Source of the DNA: DATBHM01 sp963772375
GTDB lineage: Bacteria; Actinomycetota; UBA4738; JACQTL01
Assembly (NCBI GenBank): GCA_963772375.1
Contig: CAVYXG010000005.1
Location: forward strand, 930,001 to 994,000
DNA: 64,000 nucleotides
Direction: 5' to 3'
Shown here: positions 23,487 through 33,309 of the stretch, one piece after another
How positions within the stretch are numbered: the stretch's first letter is position 1
Layout of the letters: each line of letters begins with the position of its first letter
Notes under the pieces: model-generated
Seen by the model: only the letters and a program-made list of their open reading frames with translations
Databases searched by the model: none
What the model was told of the DNA's origin: nothing
Made by a program: the position numbers and the translations under genes

Positions 23487-23789
23487 TTGTGCAGGGTCCC
23501 GCATCTCGGGACGCTCACCGCCGTCTGGAACGGCAGTCGCATCGACTTCCACCTGACGAACGCGAACGGGGGCTCGCTCGACCGAGTCTTCTCGGACGTC
23601 GGCATCGCGGACCGGCAGGCCATCGAGAGCGGTGACGACCTGTTGGGTCTCGGCGGGCAGTCCAACGACGAGCTCGACGTCCAGTTGGCCTGGGGCGGCG
23701 GACGCGCCGCTCACTTCGTCCGGTTGACGATCAGCTGGTACCTGCCGACGGGGAGCCCGCACGTGCTCGTGTTCGGCTACGCCCGCTGA
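23487..23789 (+). CDS. Hypothetical protein, about 100 aa, TTG start
   Basis: Codon use has strongly G/C third positions throughout, so the frame is probably coding. The best start is TTG 23487, though the frame is continuous with non-coding sequence upstream. The product reads RVPHLGTLTAVWNGSRIDFH, then a central acidic stretch and a C-terminal HFVRLTISWYLPTGSPHVLV. No family or signal is seen. It could also be the surviving end of a longer gene. Confidence 0.45.
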   Translation: MCRVPHLGTLTAVWNGSRIDFHLTNANGGSLDRVFSDVGIADRQAIESGDDLLGLGGQSNDELDVQLAWGGGRAAHFVRLTISWYLPTGSPHVLVFGYAR

Positions 23790-23893
23790 CGCGCCGACCG
23801 CTGCGGTTCGCGCGTTCCGCGCGAAGGCGAACCGGACGTTCGGCCGGAAGGAGCCCGGGCAGGAACTCGGATGCCGGCACCGAAGCGTCGAGC

Positions 23894-24352
23894 TCAGCTC
23901 CGGGATCGCCGGCCCGTGAACCGCTCCAGGTCGGCGTTCAGCGCGTCGCAGGTTCGCTGGACGGCCGCATGCTGGCCGTCCCGCAGCATGGTCGGTGACA
24001 GGTGGACGGTCCGGTCCGTGATGCTCATCGAGACGACCGGGCCGCCGTACCGCCCGCCGGGCACCACGCCCACGATGAACCAGTTGATCTCCGACCACGG
24101 GTAGAACGTCGTGTGCCCGACGAACGGGACGGACGTGACGCCCTCCCTCGACGCGATCACGCGGGATCGCTCGTTGCCGAGCAGGAGCGGGCCGCAGATG
24201 AGCACCCAGAATGCGAGGATCCCCGCGCCGACGCCCGGCTGCGAGACGGTGACGACGATCCCGACCGCCACGAGCGCCCCGACGAGGATCCGGAGGAACC
24301 ACCGCGGCCGGTGATAGACGCTCGTTTCCGTGGTTCGTGATGGTGACGACAT
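23894..24352 (-). CDS. Membrane protein with bacterial PH-like domain
   Basis: The 152-residue product has two close membrane helices (about residues 20-40 and 43-60) and then a C-terminal domain of strands with VTSVPFVGHTTFYPWSEI and VVSMSITDRTVHLSP, which is the layout of small actinobacterial PH-domain proteins. These sit in the membrane with the PH fold in the cytoplasm. Function is unknown. ATG 24352 gives the shortest product that keeps both helices. Confidence 0.65.
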   Translation of the reverse strand: MSSPSRTTETSVYHRPRWFLRILVGALVAVGIVVTVSQPGVGAGILAFWVLICGPLLLGNERSRVIASREGVTSVPFVGHTTFYPWSEINWFIVGVVPGGRYGGPVVSMSITDRTVHLSPTMLRDGQHAAVQRTCDALNADLERFTGRRSRS

Positions 24353-24421
24353 CCAGCTGCCTCCGATCGGAACCCCGGAATGATGGCGCCTCCGGGGTGA
24401 GAGATTCGAGTTCCGCGCCAG

Positions 24422-25222
24422 ATGGGCGAGGGCCGCAACCGCGAGGGGAACACCCGCTACTGGATCGCGCGCGAGGTCGAGGACTCGCTCCGACGTCTGC
24501 AGACCGACCGCATCGACCTCTACCAGATCCACCGGCCCGAACCGGACACCGACCTCGAGGAGACGCTCGGCGTCCTCACCGACCTCCAGCGCCAGGGCAA
24601 GATCAACTACGCGGGCTGCAGCACCTACCCGGCATGGATGGTCGTCGAGTCGCAGTGGGTCGCGGAACGCCGCGGACTGACGCGGTTCGTCACCGAACAG
24701 CCGCCCTACTCCATCTTCGTGCGACACAACGAGATCGACCTGTTCCCGGTGACCCAGCGCTATGGGATGGGCGTGCTGTCGTGGAGCCCGCTCGCCGGCG
24801 GCTGGCTGACCGGGAAGTACCGGCGAGACCAGGACGTCCCCGAGGGCTCGCGCGCGGACCGGTACACCAAGCGGTTCGCCGGCTCGCCCGTGGCGCGGCG
24901 GTTCGACATGGGTCATCCCGACAACCAGCGGAAGCTCGACCTCGTCGAACGGCTGGCCAAGGTGGCGGCCGACGCCGGGCTGTCGATGGCCCACATGGCG
25001 CACGCGTTCGCGCTCAGCCACCCGGCCGTGACCTCGATCATCATCGGGCCCAAGTCGATGCAGCAGCTCGACGACGCGGTCGCCGGCGCCGACGTCCGGC
25101 TGGATCAGGCCACGCTCGACGCCATCGACGAGATCGTCCCCCCGGGCACCACGATCCACGACGCCGACCGCGGATGGGTCTCCCCGTGGCTCGACGCGTC
25201 GAGGCGTCGCATCACCGAGTAG
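24422..25222 (+). pseudogene. Aldo/keto reductase lacking its N-terminus
   Basis: The 266 residues match the C-terminal three quarters of an aldo/keto reductase: SLRRLQTDRIDLYQIHRPEP, GKINYAGCSTYPAW, LSWSPLAGGWLTGKY and the cofactor-site IIIGPKSMQQLDDAV. The first strands, with the catalytic Asp-Tyr-Lys region of about 60-90 residues, are missing: an in-frame stop lies at 24398-24400 and the sequence before it does not resemble the family. The TIM barrel would be incomplete. It could be translated from ATG 24422 but is unlikely to reduce substrates. Confidence 0.75.
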
Positions 25223-25443
25223 CCCACAACGGGACGCAGCCCCCCGGACCGGCGATGCCGGCGGAGACCCGCGGATCCGGGGTCCCCTCTCCGGAGGGCC
25301 GTTCGTCCCTCGGGCGGGACCTGCCCGGACTCGATAACCCCCTGCAAGTACGGCGACATGCCGTTGGAGTTGTCCGGCCAGGGAGCGACCGACGTGAACC
25401 ATCGACAGCCCGATCTCACCACCGAGGGTTCGAGGTACCTCGG

Positions 25444-25788
25444 GTGGTGCGTCTCGTGGCCGCCCCGCTGCTCATGCTCGGGGCCTGGTCCTCGACCACG
25501 GGCCCCGGCGCCCACGATCCGACCGCGCCCCGTGTCGTGATGGTCGCGTCGGCCGTCCTGCTCGCCGCGACGGCGGTCCTCCAGATCCGGTCCGCGCCGG
25601 GATTGGGGATCGGGCTCTCCATCGTGGCCGCGTTCGCCGAGCTGCACGGCGGCCGGGCCTGGGTCGAGGACCGCCCCGGCGGTGGCTCCTCGTTCCGCAT
25701 CACGCTGCCCGGGCCCACGACCGAAGCAGCGACCCCTCCATCCGACGGGCCGGGCGTCATCGCCGCCTTCTACGAAATGGCCTCCTGA
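25444..25788 (+). pseudogene. Histidine kinase remnant: membrane segment joined to the end of the ATPase domain
   Basis: From a GTG at 25444 the frame gives about 45 residues with two hydrophobic stretches (VRLVAAPLLMLGAW and VVMVASAVLLAATAVL), then directly GLGIGLSIVAAFAELHGG and GGSSFRITLPG, which are the G2 box and last strand of a kinase HATPase domain. The HisKA helix, H box, N box and G1 box are absent, so an internal deletion probably fused the two ends. The product cannot phosphorylate. Confidence 0.65.
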
Positions 25789-25883
25789 CATGTCTCGCAC
25801 CGGCATCCTCACGCTGGTCGCCCGCGTCTGAAGCGCTCTCGGGCGTGTGCGCGATCCCGGGAACGGGGAAGTACGCTTCCGCC

Positions 25884-26966
25884 GTGACCGTGCCGTCCAC
25901 CATGCGTGCTCTGCGCAAGTCGGCGCCCGGGCCGGGCCTCGAGCTGGTCGAGGTCCCGGTCCCCACGCCGGGCCCGGGGGAGGTCCTGGTCGAGGTGGCG
26001 GCCGCGTCCATCTGCGGCACCGACCTCCACATCTACGAATGGAACCCCTGGGCGGAGAAGCGCCTCCACCCGCCGGTGATCCCCGGCCACGAGGTGGCGG
26101 GCCGGGTCGTGGCCACCGGTCCGGAGGTCCACCACATCACGCCGGGGGCGTTCGTCTCCGCGGAGGGGCACGTGTTCTGCGGGTTCTGCCCGCAGTGCCG
26201 CCGGGGGCGGATGCACACCTGCGAGCGCATGCGCATCCTCGGCGTGGACTTCGACGGCGGGTTCGCCCAGTACGTGGTGTTCCCCGAGCGGAACGCCTGG
26301 GAGGTCGACCGGCGGATCCCGCCGGACATCGCGTCGATCCACGACCCGTTCGGCAACGCGGTCCACACGGCGTTCGTCCACGGCGGCGCGGACGACATCG
26401 TGGGTTCGACTGTGGTCGTCCTGGGATGCGGGCCGATCGGGCTGTTCGCGGTCGGCGTCGTCCGGGCGGCCGGGGCACGGCAGGTGGTCGCCGTCGAGCC
26501 GAACGAGTTCCGGCAGGGGTTGGCCAAGCAGATGGGCGCCGACGTCGTCATCGACCCCCTGCACGAGGACGCGGTCGCCGCCGTGATGGAGGCGACCGAC
26601 GGGCACGGCGCCGAGGTCGTGCTCGAGATGTCCGGCGTCCCCGTCGTCATCCGCCAGGCCACCGAGATGGTGTGCGGCGGCGGCCGGGTGGTCCTGCTCG
26701 GGCTGCCGACGGAACCCGTGCCGCTCGAGCTCACCGACCACGTGATCTTCAAGGAGGCCCGGATCTACGGCGTGACGGGCCGGGTGATGTTCCGGACGTG
26801 GGAGACCATGTCGAACCTCCTCGCGAGCGGCACCGTCGACGTCACGCCGGTCATCACGCACCGGTTCGGCCTGGATGAGTTCGAGCGGGCGTTCGAGGCC
26901 ATGGACTCCGGGCGGTCCGGCAAGGTGCTGCTGCTGCCGAACGGAGACGCGGTCGCGCGAGCCTGA
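25884..26966 (+). CDS. tdh: L-threonine 3-dehydrogenase
   Basis: The product (about 354-360 residues) is a zinc medium-chain dehydrogenase with Tdh-specific motifs: SICGTDLHIYEWNPWAEKR, GHEVAGRVVATG, a structural zinc site CGFCPQCRRGRMHTC, DPFGNAVHTAF and the Rossmann VVVLGCGPIGLFAVG. It oxidises threonine to 2-amino-3-ketobutyrate with NAD. GTG 25884 has GGGGAAG upstream; ATG 25902 is the alternative and nearer the family start. The next enzyme, 2-amino-3-ketobutyrate CoA ligase, is encoded at 29532 on the same strand, which supports a threonine-to-glycine pathway. Confidence 0.88.
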   Translation: MTVPSTMRALRKSAPGPGLELVEVPVPTPGPGEVLVEVAAASICGTDLHIYEWNPWAEKRLHPPVIPGHEVAGRVVATGPEVHHITPGAFVSAEGHVFCGFCPQCRRGRMHTCERMRILGVDFDGGFAQYVVFPERNAWEVDRRIPPDIASIHDPFGNAVHTAFVHGGADDIVGSTVVVLGCGPIGLFAVGVVRAAGARQVVAVEPNEFRQGLAKQMGADVVIDPLHEDAVAAVMEATDGHGAEVVLEMSGVPVVIRQATEMVCGGGRVVLLGLPTEPVPLELTDHVIFKEARIYGVTGRVMFRTWETMSNLLASGTVDVTPVITHRFGLDEFERAFEAMDSGRSGKVLLLPNGDAVARA

Positions 26967-26985
26967 TGGCTCGGGGTCGCACGCG

Positions 26986-27013
26986 GCAGGGGCCCGGTTC
27001 CCCGGGCCCCTGC
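26986..27013. terminator. Bidirectional terminator between tdh and the BNR-repeat gene
   Basis: A perfect 12-bp stem, GCAGGGGCCCGG with CCGGGCCCCTGC, closes over a TTCC loop between two convergent genes. No U-tract is present on either side. Confidence 0.65.
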
Positions 27014-27058
27014 GGCTCGATTCGATCTCGCTCGATCAGGCGATCAACCGGTCATCCG

Positions 27059-28975
27059 TCAGCGGCCGCTCACCCCCATGGTCCGGGTGTAGATCTCCTG
27101 GTCGTTTGCGAGGAGTCCATCCGGCTCGCTCGCCGTGCACAGGGCGGGGGGCGATCCGCACGTGAACAGATCGGGGTTCCGCGTGTCCATCCAGACCGGG
27201 TTGGCCGTGTTCACCGCGGTGATCCCGGTGTAGTCACCGTAGAAGACGCTGTTGCCCTGCGCGTCCGGGAATTGCGTGGGCACCGGCATCGAGGACGAGG
27301 TCACCCGGGCGACGTTGAAGGTGCTCAGGCTGCTCGATGACGACATGCTGATGTCCGACTGTCCCGTCGTCTCGTCGTTGCCGTAGGAACGGTCGAAGTA
27401 CGAGACCGCCAGCTTGCCGCCGGACGTGAAGGCCTCCCATTGCCAGAACTGGTCGGTGCGGCTCTGGCCCCTCCCGGTGTTCACCGAGGCCATGTTCCTG
27501 GGATCCGTGGTGGTCCCGGTGAACGAGGTGCCGCCGTCGGTCGACACCGAGAGCAGGATCTTGTTGTTGCAGGCGCCTGCGGTCTTCACGCCGGTGAACC
27601 GGTTGGTGCCGAACGGCGAGAAGCCGGCGGGGACACACCCGTTGGATTCGTTCGAGTCTCGGTTGATGTACGAGCCGTAGGTGACGACCACGCGATGTGC
27701 GTTCCTCGGGTCGACGGCGCCGGATGGGAGATTGGTGGCCCGGAACACCGAGAACTCGTTGGCGCCCTTCTCCGGCACGCACGCCCGACCCGGGTCCTGA
27801 CCACCCTGATAGGTGGCGCAATCGGGCAGGTCGTAGTAGCCGCCCACCAGCACCGGTGCCGAGAACGTGTCACCTCCGTCCGTCGACTTGGTGAGCAGGA
27901 TCTGGTTGCGGTTGTCCGAGCCGGAGACGGTGTTGTTGAAGTTCGCGTACGCGACGTACAGCGCGCCGTCGGGGCCGACGAACGGGTCCGAGAACTGGTT
28001 CTCGTTGCACGTCCCGTTCGGCGTGGGAATGCCGAACGTGGTCGAGCACAGCGAGCTGGTCGTGCTGACGACGACCGGCGGGCTGAACGACTCTCCGAAG
28101 TCGCTGGAATGGGATTCGAAGATGTAGGCGGTTCCGTCCGCGTCGAAGAACGTCCACGTGACGTAGATGCGGTCCTGGAACGGACTCCCTTCAGTGTTGT
28201 CGATCGCCATGTACGGCTTGTCCAGCAGGCAGCATCCCGTTGCGGCCACGTCGTTGAACTCGACCACGGGCCGGGCCGGGAAGTTGAACGACGCCCCCCC
28301 GTTGCGCGTCGAGCGGAACACGTAGATGGCGCTCGACAGGTCCGGGTTGTTGGCGGTCGGCTGTCCCCGCATGAACATCTGACAGTCCAGGTAGGCGTTC
28401 CCCTGCGAGTCCCAGCCCACCGACGGGTCGCCTCCGGCCTGCATGTACTGGCGGGCTACCCCACCGAAGTTGGTTCCCCGGACGAACCCCATGGGCGGGG
28501 TGCTGTCGGTCCAGGAGTGGCCTCCGTTGCTGCTGTACGCCGTGTAACAGTTGCCGTCGCCTCGCCGGTAGTCGTTGTACGCGGCGATGAGGCTCGTGGG
28601 CCGGTTGGGATCTGCTGCGACGGCGGTCTCGTTCTCCGCCTGGCCCCGCCCCTGGAGATCGAGATCGGTGATGTTCAGGCAGTTCTGGTTGACCTTGACA
28701 TTCGATGCGATGTTGCCGGTGCATCCGGTGAGGCCACCGTGATGACCGGCGTGGAGCTTCGCATGGGCGCCGGCGGCGGCCCCGCTCCGCCCGACCGTCC
28801 CCGGGCGGACGAGCTCGAAGCTGGCGAAGCCCGACAGGAGCCGTCGCTGGATCTTGTTCAGCTTCGAGAGGGGGGAAGCCGCCGCTCTGGGGCTCGCGGG
28901 GCGGGTTCCCACCAGGATGAGCGCAGCGACGAGGGCGAACGTCGCCGACGCGATGAAGAACCGTGATCGTCTCAT
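27059..28975 (-). CDS. Secreted sialidase-like BNR-repeat protein
   Basis: GAGGAGG ends 5 bases before ATG 28975. The 638-residue product has a signal peptide (SRFFIASATFALVAALILVG) and then repeated Asp-box-like motifs, for example SSNGGHSWTD, STDGGDTFSAP and STDGGTSFTG, together with paired cysteines. The fold is a beta-propeller of the exo-sialidase/BNR class. The arginine triad and nucleophile Tyr of true sialidases could not be located, so glycosidase activity is not claimed. It lies on the opposite strand between tdh and kbl. It may be a secreted adhesin or binding protein. Confidence 0.75.
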   Translation of the reverse strand: MRRSRFFIASATFALVAALILVGTRPASPRAAASPLSKLNKIQRRLLSGFASFELVRPGTVGRSGAAAGAHAKLHAGHHGGLTGCTGNIASNVKVNQNCLNITDLDLQGRGQAENETAVAADPNRPTSLIAAYNDYRRGDGNCYTAYSSNGGHSWTDSTPPMGFVRGTNFGGVARQYMQAGGDPSVGWDSQGNAYLDCQMFMRGQPTANNPDLSSAIYVFRSTRNGGASFNFPARPVVEFNDVAATGCCLLDKPYMAIDNTEGSPFQDRIYVTWTFFDADGTAYIFESHSSDFGESFSPPVVVSTTSSLCSTTFGIPTPNGTCNENQFSDPFVGPDGALYVAYANFNNTVSGSDNRNQILLTKSTDGGDTFSAPVLVGGYYDLPDCATYQGGQDPGRACVPEKGANEFSVFRATNLPSGAVDPRNAHRVVVTYGSYINRDSNESNGCVPAGFSPFGTNRFTGVKTAGACNNKILLSVSTDGGTSFTGTTTDPRNMASVNTGRGQSRTDQFWQWEAFTSGGKLAVSYFDRSYGNDETTGQSDISMSSSSSLSTFNVARVTSSSMPVPTQFPDAQGNSVFYGDYTGITAVNTANPVWMDTRNPDLFTCGSPPALCTASEPDGLLANDQEIYTRTMGVSGR

Positions 28976-29250
28976 CGGTCGCCTCCTCGATCGCGCAGAA
29001 AGCGCGGAGATGATGCGGGCAGGCAACCCCCCCTTGGCGCGGAGCTGGCGTTGCCAGCCCTCGGGTGACGTTCCGGGCATCACCCCCTTCGAGTCGGGTC
29101 GAGTCGCAGCATGCTAGGAGCATCGGCGCGAAAAGGCGAATCCGCCTCTTTCTCTCCGGCGGCCGGTCATCGACGGGGCAGCCGAACGACCTGCTCGGGA
29201 CGGGACGTTCCACCGGGGCCATGGTCCCCCGGCTCCCGCAGACTTCGTGG

Positions 29251-29448
29251 ATGGCTTCCCCGATTCCGCTCACCGCCAGCCCCCAGACGATCAGCCAATG
29301 GCGCGTCTGGTACGGCGACGCCTTCTTCCTCGTGTGGGCCGCCGACGAACGGGCTGCCAGGGAGCACGTGGAGGGGTTCGGCTACCCGGTCGGCCGGGTC
29401 GAGCCGGCGGCCGATCGCGAGGGACATCAACGACACGCCGCGAGGTGA
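29251..29448 (+). CDS. Small hypothetical protein, 65 aa
   Basis: Codon use is G/C-ending throughout. The product has a compact Trp- and aromatic-rich core (SQWRVWYGDAFFLVWAADER, then EHVEGFGYPVGRVEP) that looks like a small folded domain. No good ribosome binding site is seen before ATG 29251; in-frame ATG 29221 is an alternative. It lies just upstream of kbl. No family is recognised. Confidence 0.4.
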   Translation: MASPIPLTASPQTISQWRVWYGDAFFLVWAADERAAREHVEGFGYPVGRVEPAADREGHQRHAAR

Positions 29449-29531
29449 CCGGCACCTCCAATCGGACCCGAGGCTAGACTCGGTCGAGGTCACGCCCGTC
29501 CGCTGCACATTCGGATGCGAGGAGGCCCGAG

Positions 29532-30719
<1,188 letters not shown>

Positions 30720-30723
30720 ACAG

Positions 30724-31320
30724 GTGGCGCCGGCGACCTCCGCGAAGGGCAGGCGGCACGGGGCCCGTTCGAAGGCGTACCTCGCCCTCCTGCGTGGCGT
30801 GAACGTCGGCGGCAACAGCCGGGTGGAGATGGCCCGGCTGCGGACGGCGGTCGAGCGGCTCGGGTTCGCCGGGGTCCGGACCTACATCAACTCGGGCAAC
30901 CTGATGTTCGAAACGGCGTCGACCGACCGCGCGAAGCTCACCGAGCGCGTCGAGTCGGCCATCGAGCAGGAGTTCGGGTTGCGGGTGCCCGTGCTCCTGT
31001 GGACGGCGGACGAGCTGGCCCGACTGGTCGCCTCACTGCCGGCGGACTGGGCTGAAGACGAGTCGTCCCGGTGCAACGTGCTGTTCCTGTGGCCCGACGT
31101 GGACGACGGGGGTGTGCTCGGGCGGATGCCCGTGAACCCGGATGTCGAGCAGGTCCGCTACCTCCCGGGGGTCGTCATCTGGCGGATCGAGCGGGCGAAG
31201 GCCTCTCGGAGCCGCATGAGCAAGCTGGTCGGGACGCCGTTCTACCGGCAGCTGTCCATCCGCAACTCGAACACCGTCCGCAAGCTCAACGACCTGCTCC
31301 AGCGGAGCCGGACCGGCTGA
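30724..31320 (+). CDS. DUF1697 family protein
   Basis: GTG 30724 begins a 198-residue product with DUF1697 features: YLALLRGVNVGGNSRVEM, TYINSGNLMFET, CNVLFLWPDVD and KLVGTPFYRQLSIRNSNTVR. The family is widespread and of unknown biochemical role. Four bases after kbl, it is probably co-transcribed with it. The 3' end overlaps the convergent AlkD-like gene by 35 bases. Confidence 0.85.
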   Translation: MAPATSAKGRRHGARSKAYLALLRGVNVGGNSRVEMARLRTAVERLGFAGVRTYINSGNLMFETASTDRAKLTERVESAIEQEFGLRVPVLLWTADELARLVASLPADWAEDESSRCNVLFLWPDVDDGGVLGRMPVNPDVEQVRYLPGVVIWRIERAKASRSRMSKLVGTPFYRQLSIRNSNTVRKLNDLLQRSRTG

Positions 31321-32092
31321 CGGGCTCGCGCATCGGAACCGGGCCCCTCCCGCATCGACTCATGCCGGAGGGCAACGCTCGGCCGCTACCGGGCGGCCCA
31401 TTCGCCGCGCGCCGCGCGTCGGCGCGGTCGAGCATCACCGCGGTGTCCTCCGAGAGCAGCTCGCGGAGTGCATCCCTCGCGATCCATCGCGCACTGCGGG
31501 TGTCCTGCGCCAGCACGCGCTCGGCGCTGGCGACGGCCTCGGCGTGGAGCGCGTGGCCGTGCTTGCCGATCTGCCGGAGCGCCCAGTTCACGCCCTTCCA
31601 CACGTACTTCCGGTCGTCCCCGGCCTCGCGCTCGATCAGCGGGAGGAACTGCAGGAAGAACGCGTCGTCGGCGTCCCAGTCGTGCCACGCGATCCCCGCG
31701 ATCGTGGCGAACGCTCCGCGCTTGACGAACTCCGGCTCGGCGGATGCCCACGCGTGGATGCGGTCGACCGCGAGCTCCTTCGGCGTCCGGTCGAACAGCA
31801 TCGTGCAGCACCCGTCGCACAGGTCCCATGAGTCGACGTCCGCCAGCCACGCGTCCATCTGCGAGGCGGTCACCGCGAGCGGGTCGTCGGTGAAGATCGC
31901 CACCAGCCGCGCCTCGTGCACGCCGGTCTCCCACAGCGCCAGCGCGAGCTCGTGGTCGGGCTTGAGCCCCTTCGCCACCGCCCGCAGCTGCGTCAGCCCG
32001 ATGCCGCCCAGCGCCCGGTCGGTCCGGATCCCGAACCGCTTCATCCCCTCGAGCTGGGAGGGATCGGCCATCGACCGCAGCTCCGCGACCAC
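31286..32092 (-). CDS. AlkD-like DNA alkylation repair protein
   Basis: The product (268 residues from GTG 32092) is all-helical with HEAT-like features of AlkD/AlkC glycosylases: MKRFGIRTDRALGGIGLTQL, LALALWETGVHEARLVAIF, WDLCDGCCTMLFD, FVKRGAFATIAGIAWHD and VWKGVNWALRQIGKHG. These enzymes remove bulky alkylated bases. The core is about 215 residues, the rest a low-complexity tail. The start is uncertain (GTG 32092 or ATG 32071), with no clear ribosome binding site. Confidence 0.8.
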   Translation of the reverse strand: MVAELRSMADPSQLEGMKRFGIRTDRALGGIGLTQLRAVAKGLKPDHELALALWETGVHEARLVAIFTDDPLAVTASQMDAWLADVDSWDLCDGCCTMLFDRTPKELAVDRIHAWASAEPEFVKRGAFATIAGIAWHDWDADDAFFLQFLPLIEREAGDDRKYVWKGVNWALRQIGKHGHALHAEAVASAERVLAQDTRSARWIARDALRELLSEDTAVMLDRADARRAANGPPGSGRALPSGMSRCGRGPVPMREPVSRSGSAGAGR

Positions 32093-32148
32093 GTCGCGCG
32101 CCCGCGTGCGAGCCGACCGGCGCCGGAGAGCCGGATCGCGGCCGGCCA

Positions 32149-33234
32149 CTACCGGACGATGGGCGCGATCGACAGGCCCTTGGCCTCGATGCCTCGGATG
32201 ATCTTGGGCAGGGCCGTCACCGTCGCGTCCTGGAACCCGCCGCCGTCGTGCAGGATCACGATCGAACCGGCGTGCACGTTCGAGAGCACGTTGTTCACGA
32301 TCTCCTTCGCCGTGATGTCGTTCCGCCAGTCCTGGGGGTCCACCGACCACAGCACCACGCGCATCCCGAGCTCCTGTGCGATCCGCAGCTCGGTCGAGCC
32401 GTAGGTCCCGCCCGGCGGCCGGAACAGGTAGGGGTCCACGCCCTCCTTGCGCAGGGCGTCGAGCGTCTTCTGCATCTCGCTTCGGATCTTGGCCGGCGGC
32501 AGGTCGCGGAACGGCGGACGCAGCGGATGGTCCCATGAGTGGTTGCCGACCGTCATGCCGTCGCGTTCCTCCGCCTGAACCACGTCGGGGAACTCCGCCA
32601 CCTCGAACCCGATCGTGAAGAACGTCGCCGTCACTCCGAAGTGCTGGAGGATCGCCAGGATCTGGGGCGTGTAGACGCGGCTCGGGCCGTCGTCGAAGGT
32701 CAGCGCGACCGCGTTCGGCGTGTCGGTCGGACCGGTCGCCTGGAACTTCGTCGACACGAGCTTTCCCGAGATCCTCCCCTGGACGACGATCATCTCGCCG
32801 GGCGTGCGCCCCAGGTAGAACTGCGGATTGCCCGGCATGCCGCCCGGGACCGACTCGACCGAGCGGACCGTCGGCTCCGTCCGGTCCTGCTCGTTCACCA
32901 CGCGGATCGTGTCGCCGTCGTGCAGCACGTCGGCCGGGACGCCGGGCTCGCCGTTCAGCAGGACGGCCCCCGGGAACTTGTGCGCGTCGATGACGCCACC
33001 GTCCACGTCGAGCAGCGCGCCGTCACGGGCGCGCAGGTGGAATTGCTCGACGGCCGCCGCGAACGTCGTCCCCGGCCGCAGGTACACGTCGGTCGCCCGC
33101 ACCGTGACGTCGATGGGGGGCACCAGGTCGCTGGCCCGTTCGGCCGTCACGAGCGGGAACGCCAAGGCCACCACCAGCACGATCGCCCAGATCTTGGCGA
33201 GGGAACGCAGGCGCGAGCGGGAACCCCTTCGCAT
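32149..33234 (-). CDS. Exported polysaccharide deacetylase (NodB domain)
   Basis: The 361-residue protein has a basic N-terminus and a membrane helix (about residues 12-30), a beta-rich region (residues 35-160), and a NodB homology domain with VALTFDDGPSRVYT (catalytic Asp, metal Asp), GNHSWDHPLRPPF (metal His pair), FRPPGGTYG and IVILHDGGG (catalytic His). It would remove N-acetyl groups from peptidoglycan or another glycan outside the cell. The residue set is complete, so activity is expected. Confidence 0.9.
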   Translation of the reverse strand: MRRGSRSRLRSLAKIWAIVLVVALAFPLVTAERASDLVPPIDVTVRATDVYLRPGTTFAAAVEQFHLRARDGALLDVDGGVIDAHKFPGAVLLNGEPGVPADVLHDGDTIRVVNEQDRTEPTVRSVESVPGGMPGNPQFYLGRTPGEMIVVQGRISGKLVSTKFQATGPTDTPNAVALTFDDGPSRVYTPQILAILQHFGVTATFFTIGFEVAEFPDVVQAEERDGMTVGNHSWDHPLRPPFRDLPPAKIRSEMQKTLDALRKEGVDPYLFRPPGGTYGSTELRIAQELGMRVVLWSVDPQDWRNDITAKEIVNNVLSNVHAGSIVILHDGGGFQDATVTALPKIIRGIEAKGLSIAPIVR

Positions 33235-33309
33235 GGCACTAGTTGTACGGCAATCCCGAGCGGTGTGAAAGGGAGGAGAGCGAGAAAAGGGCCATCGTGC
33301 AGGAAGACC

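Noticed and set aside
25358..25540. 60-residue frame overlapping the histidine kinase remnant
   Set aside because: It is out of frame with the recognisable kinase part and its product is low complexity.
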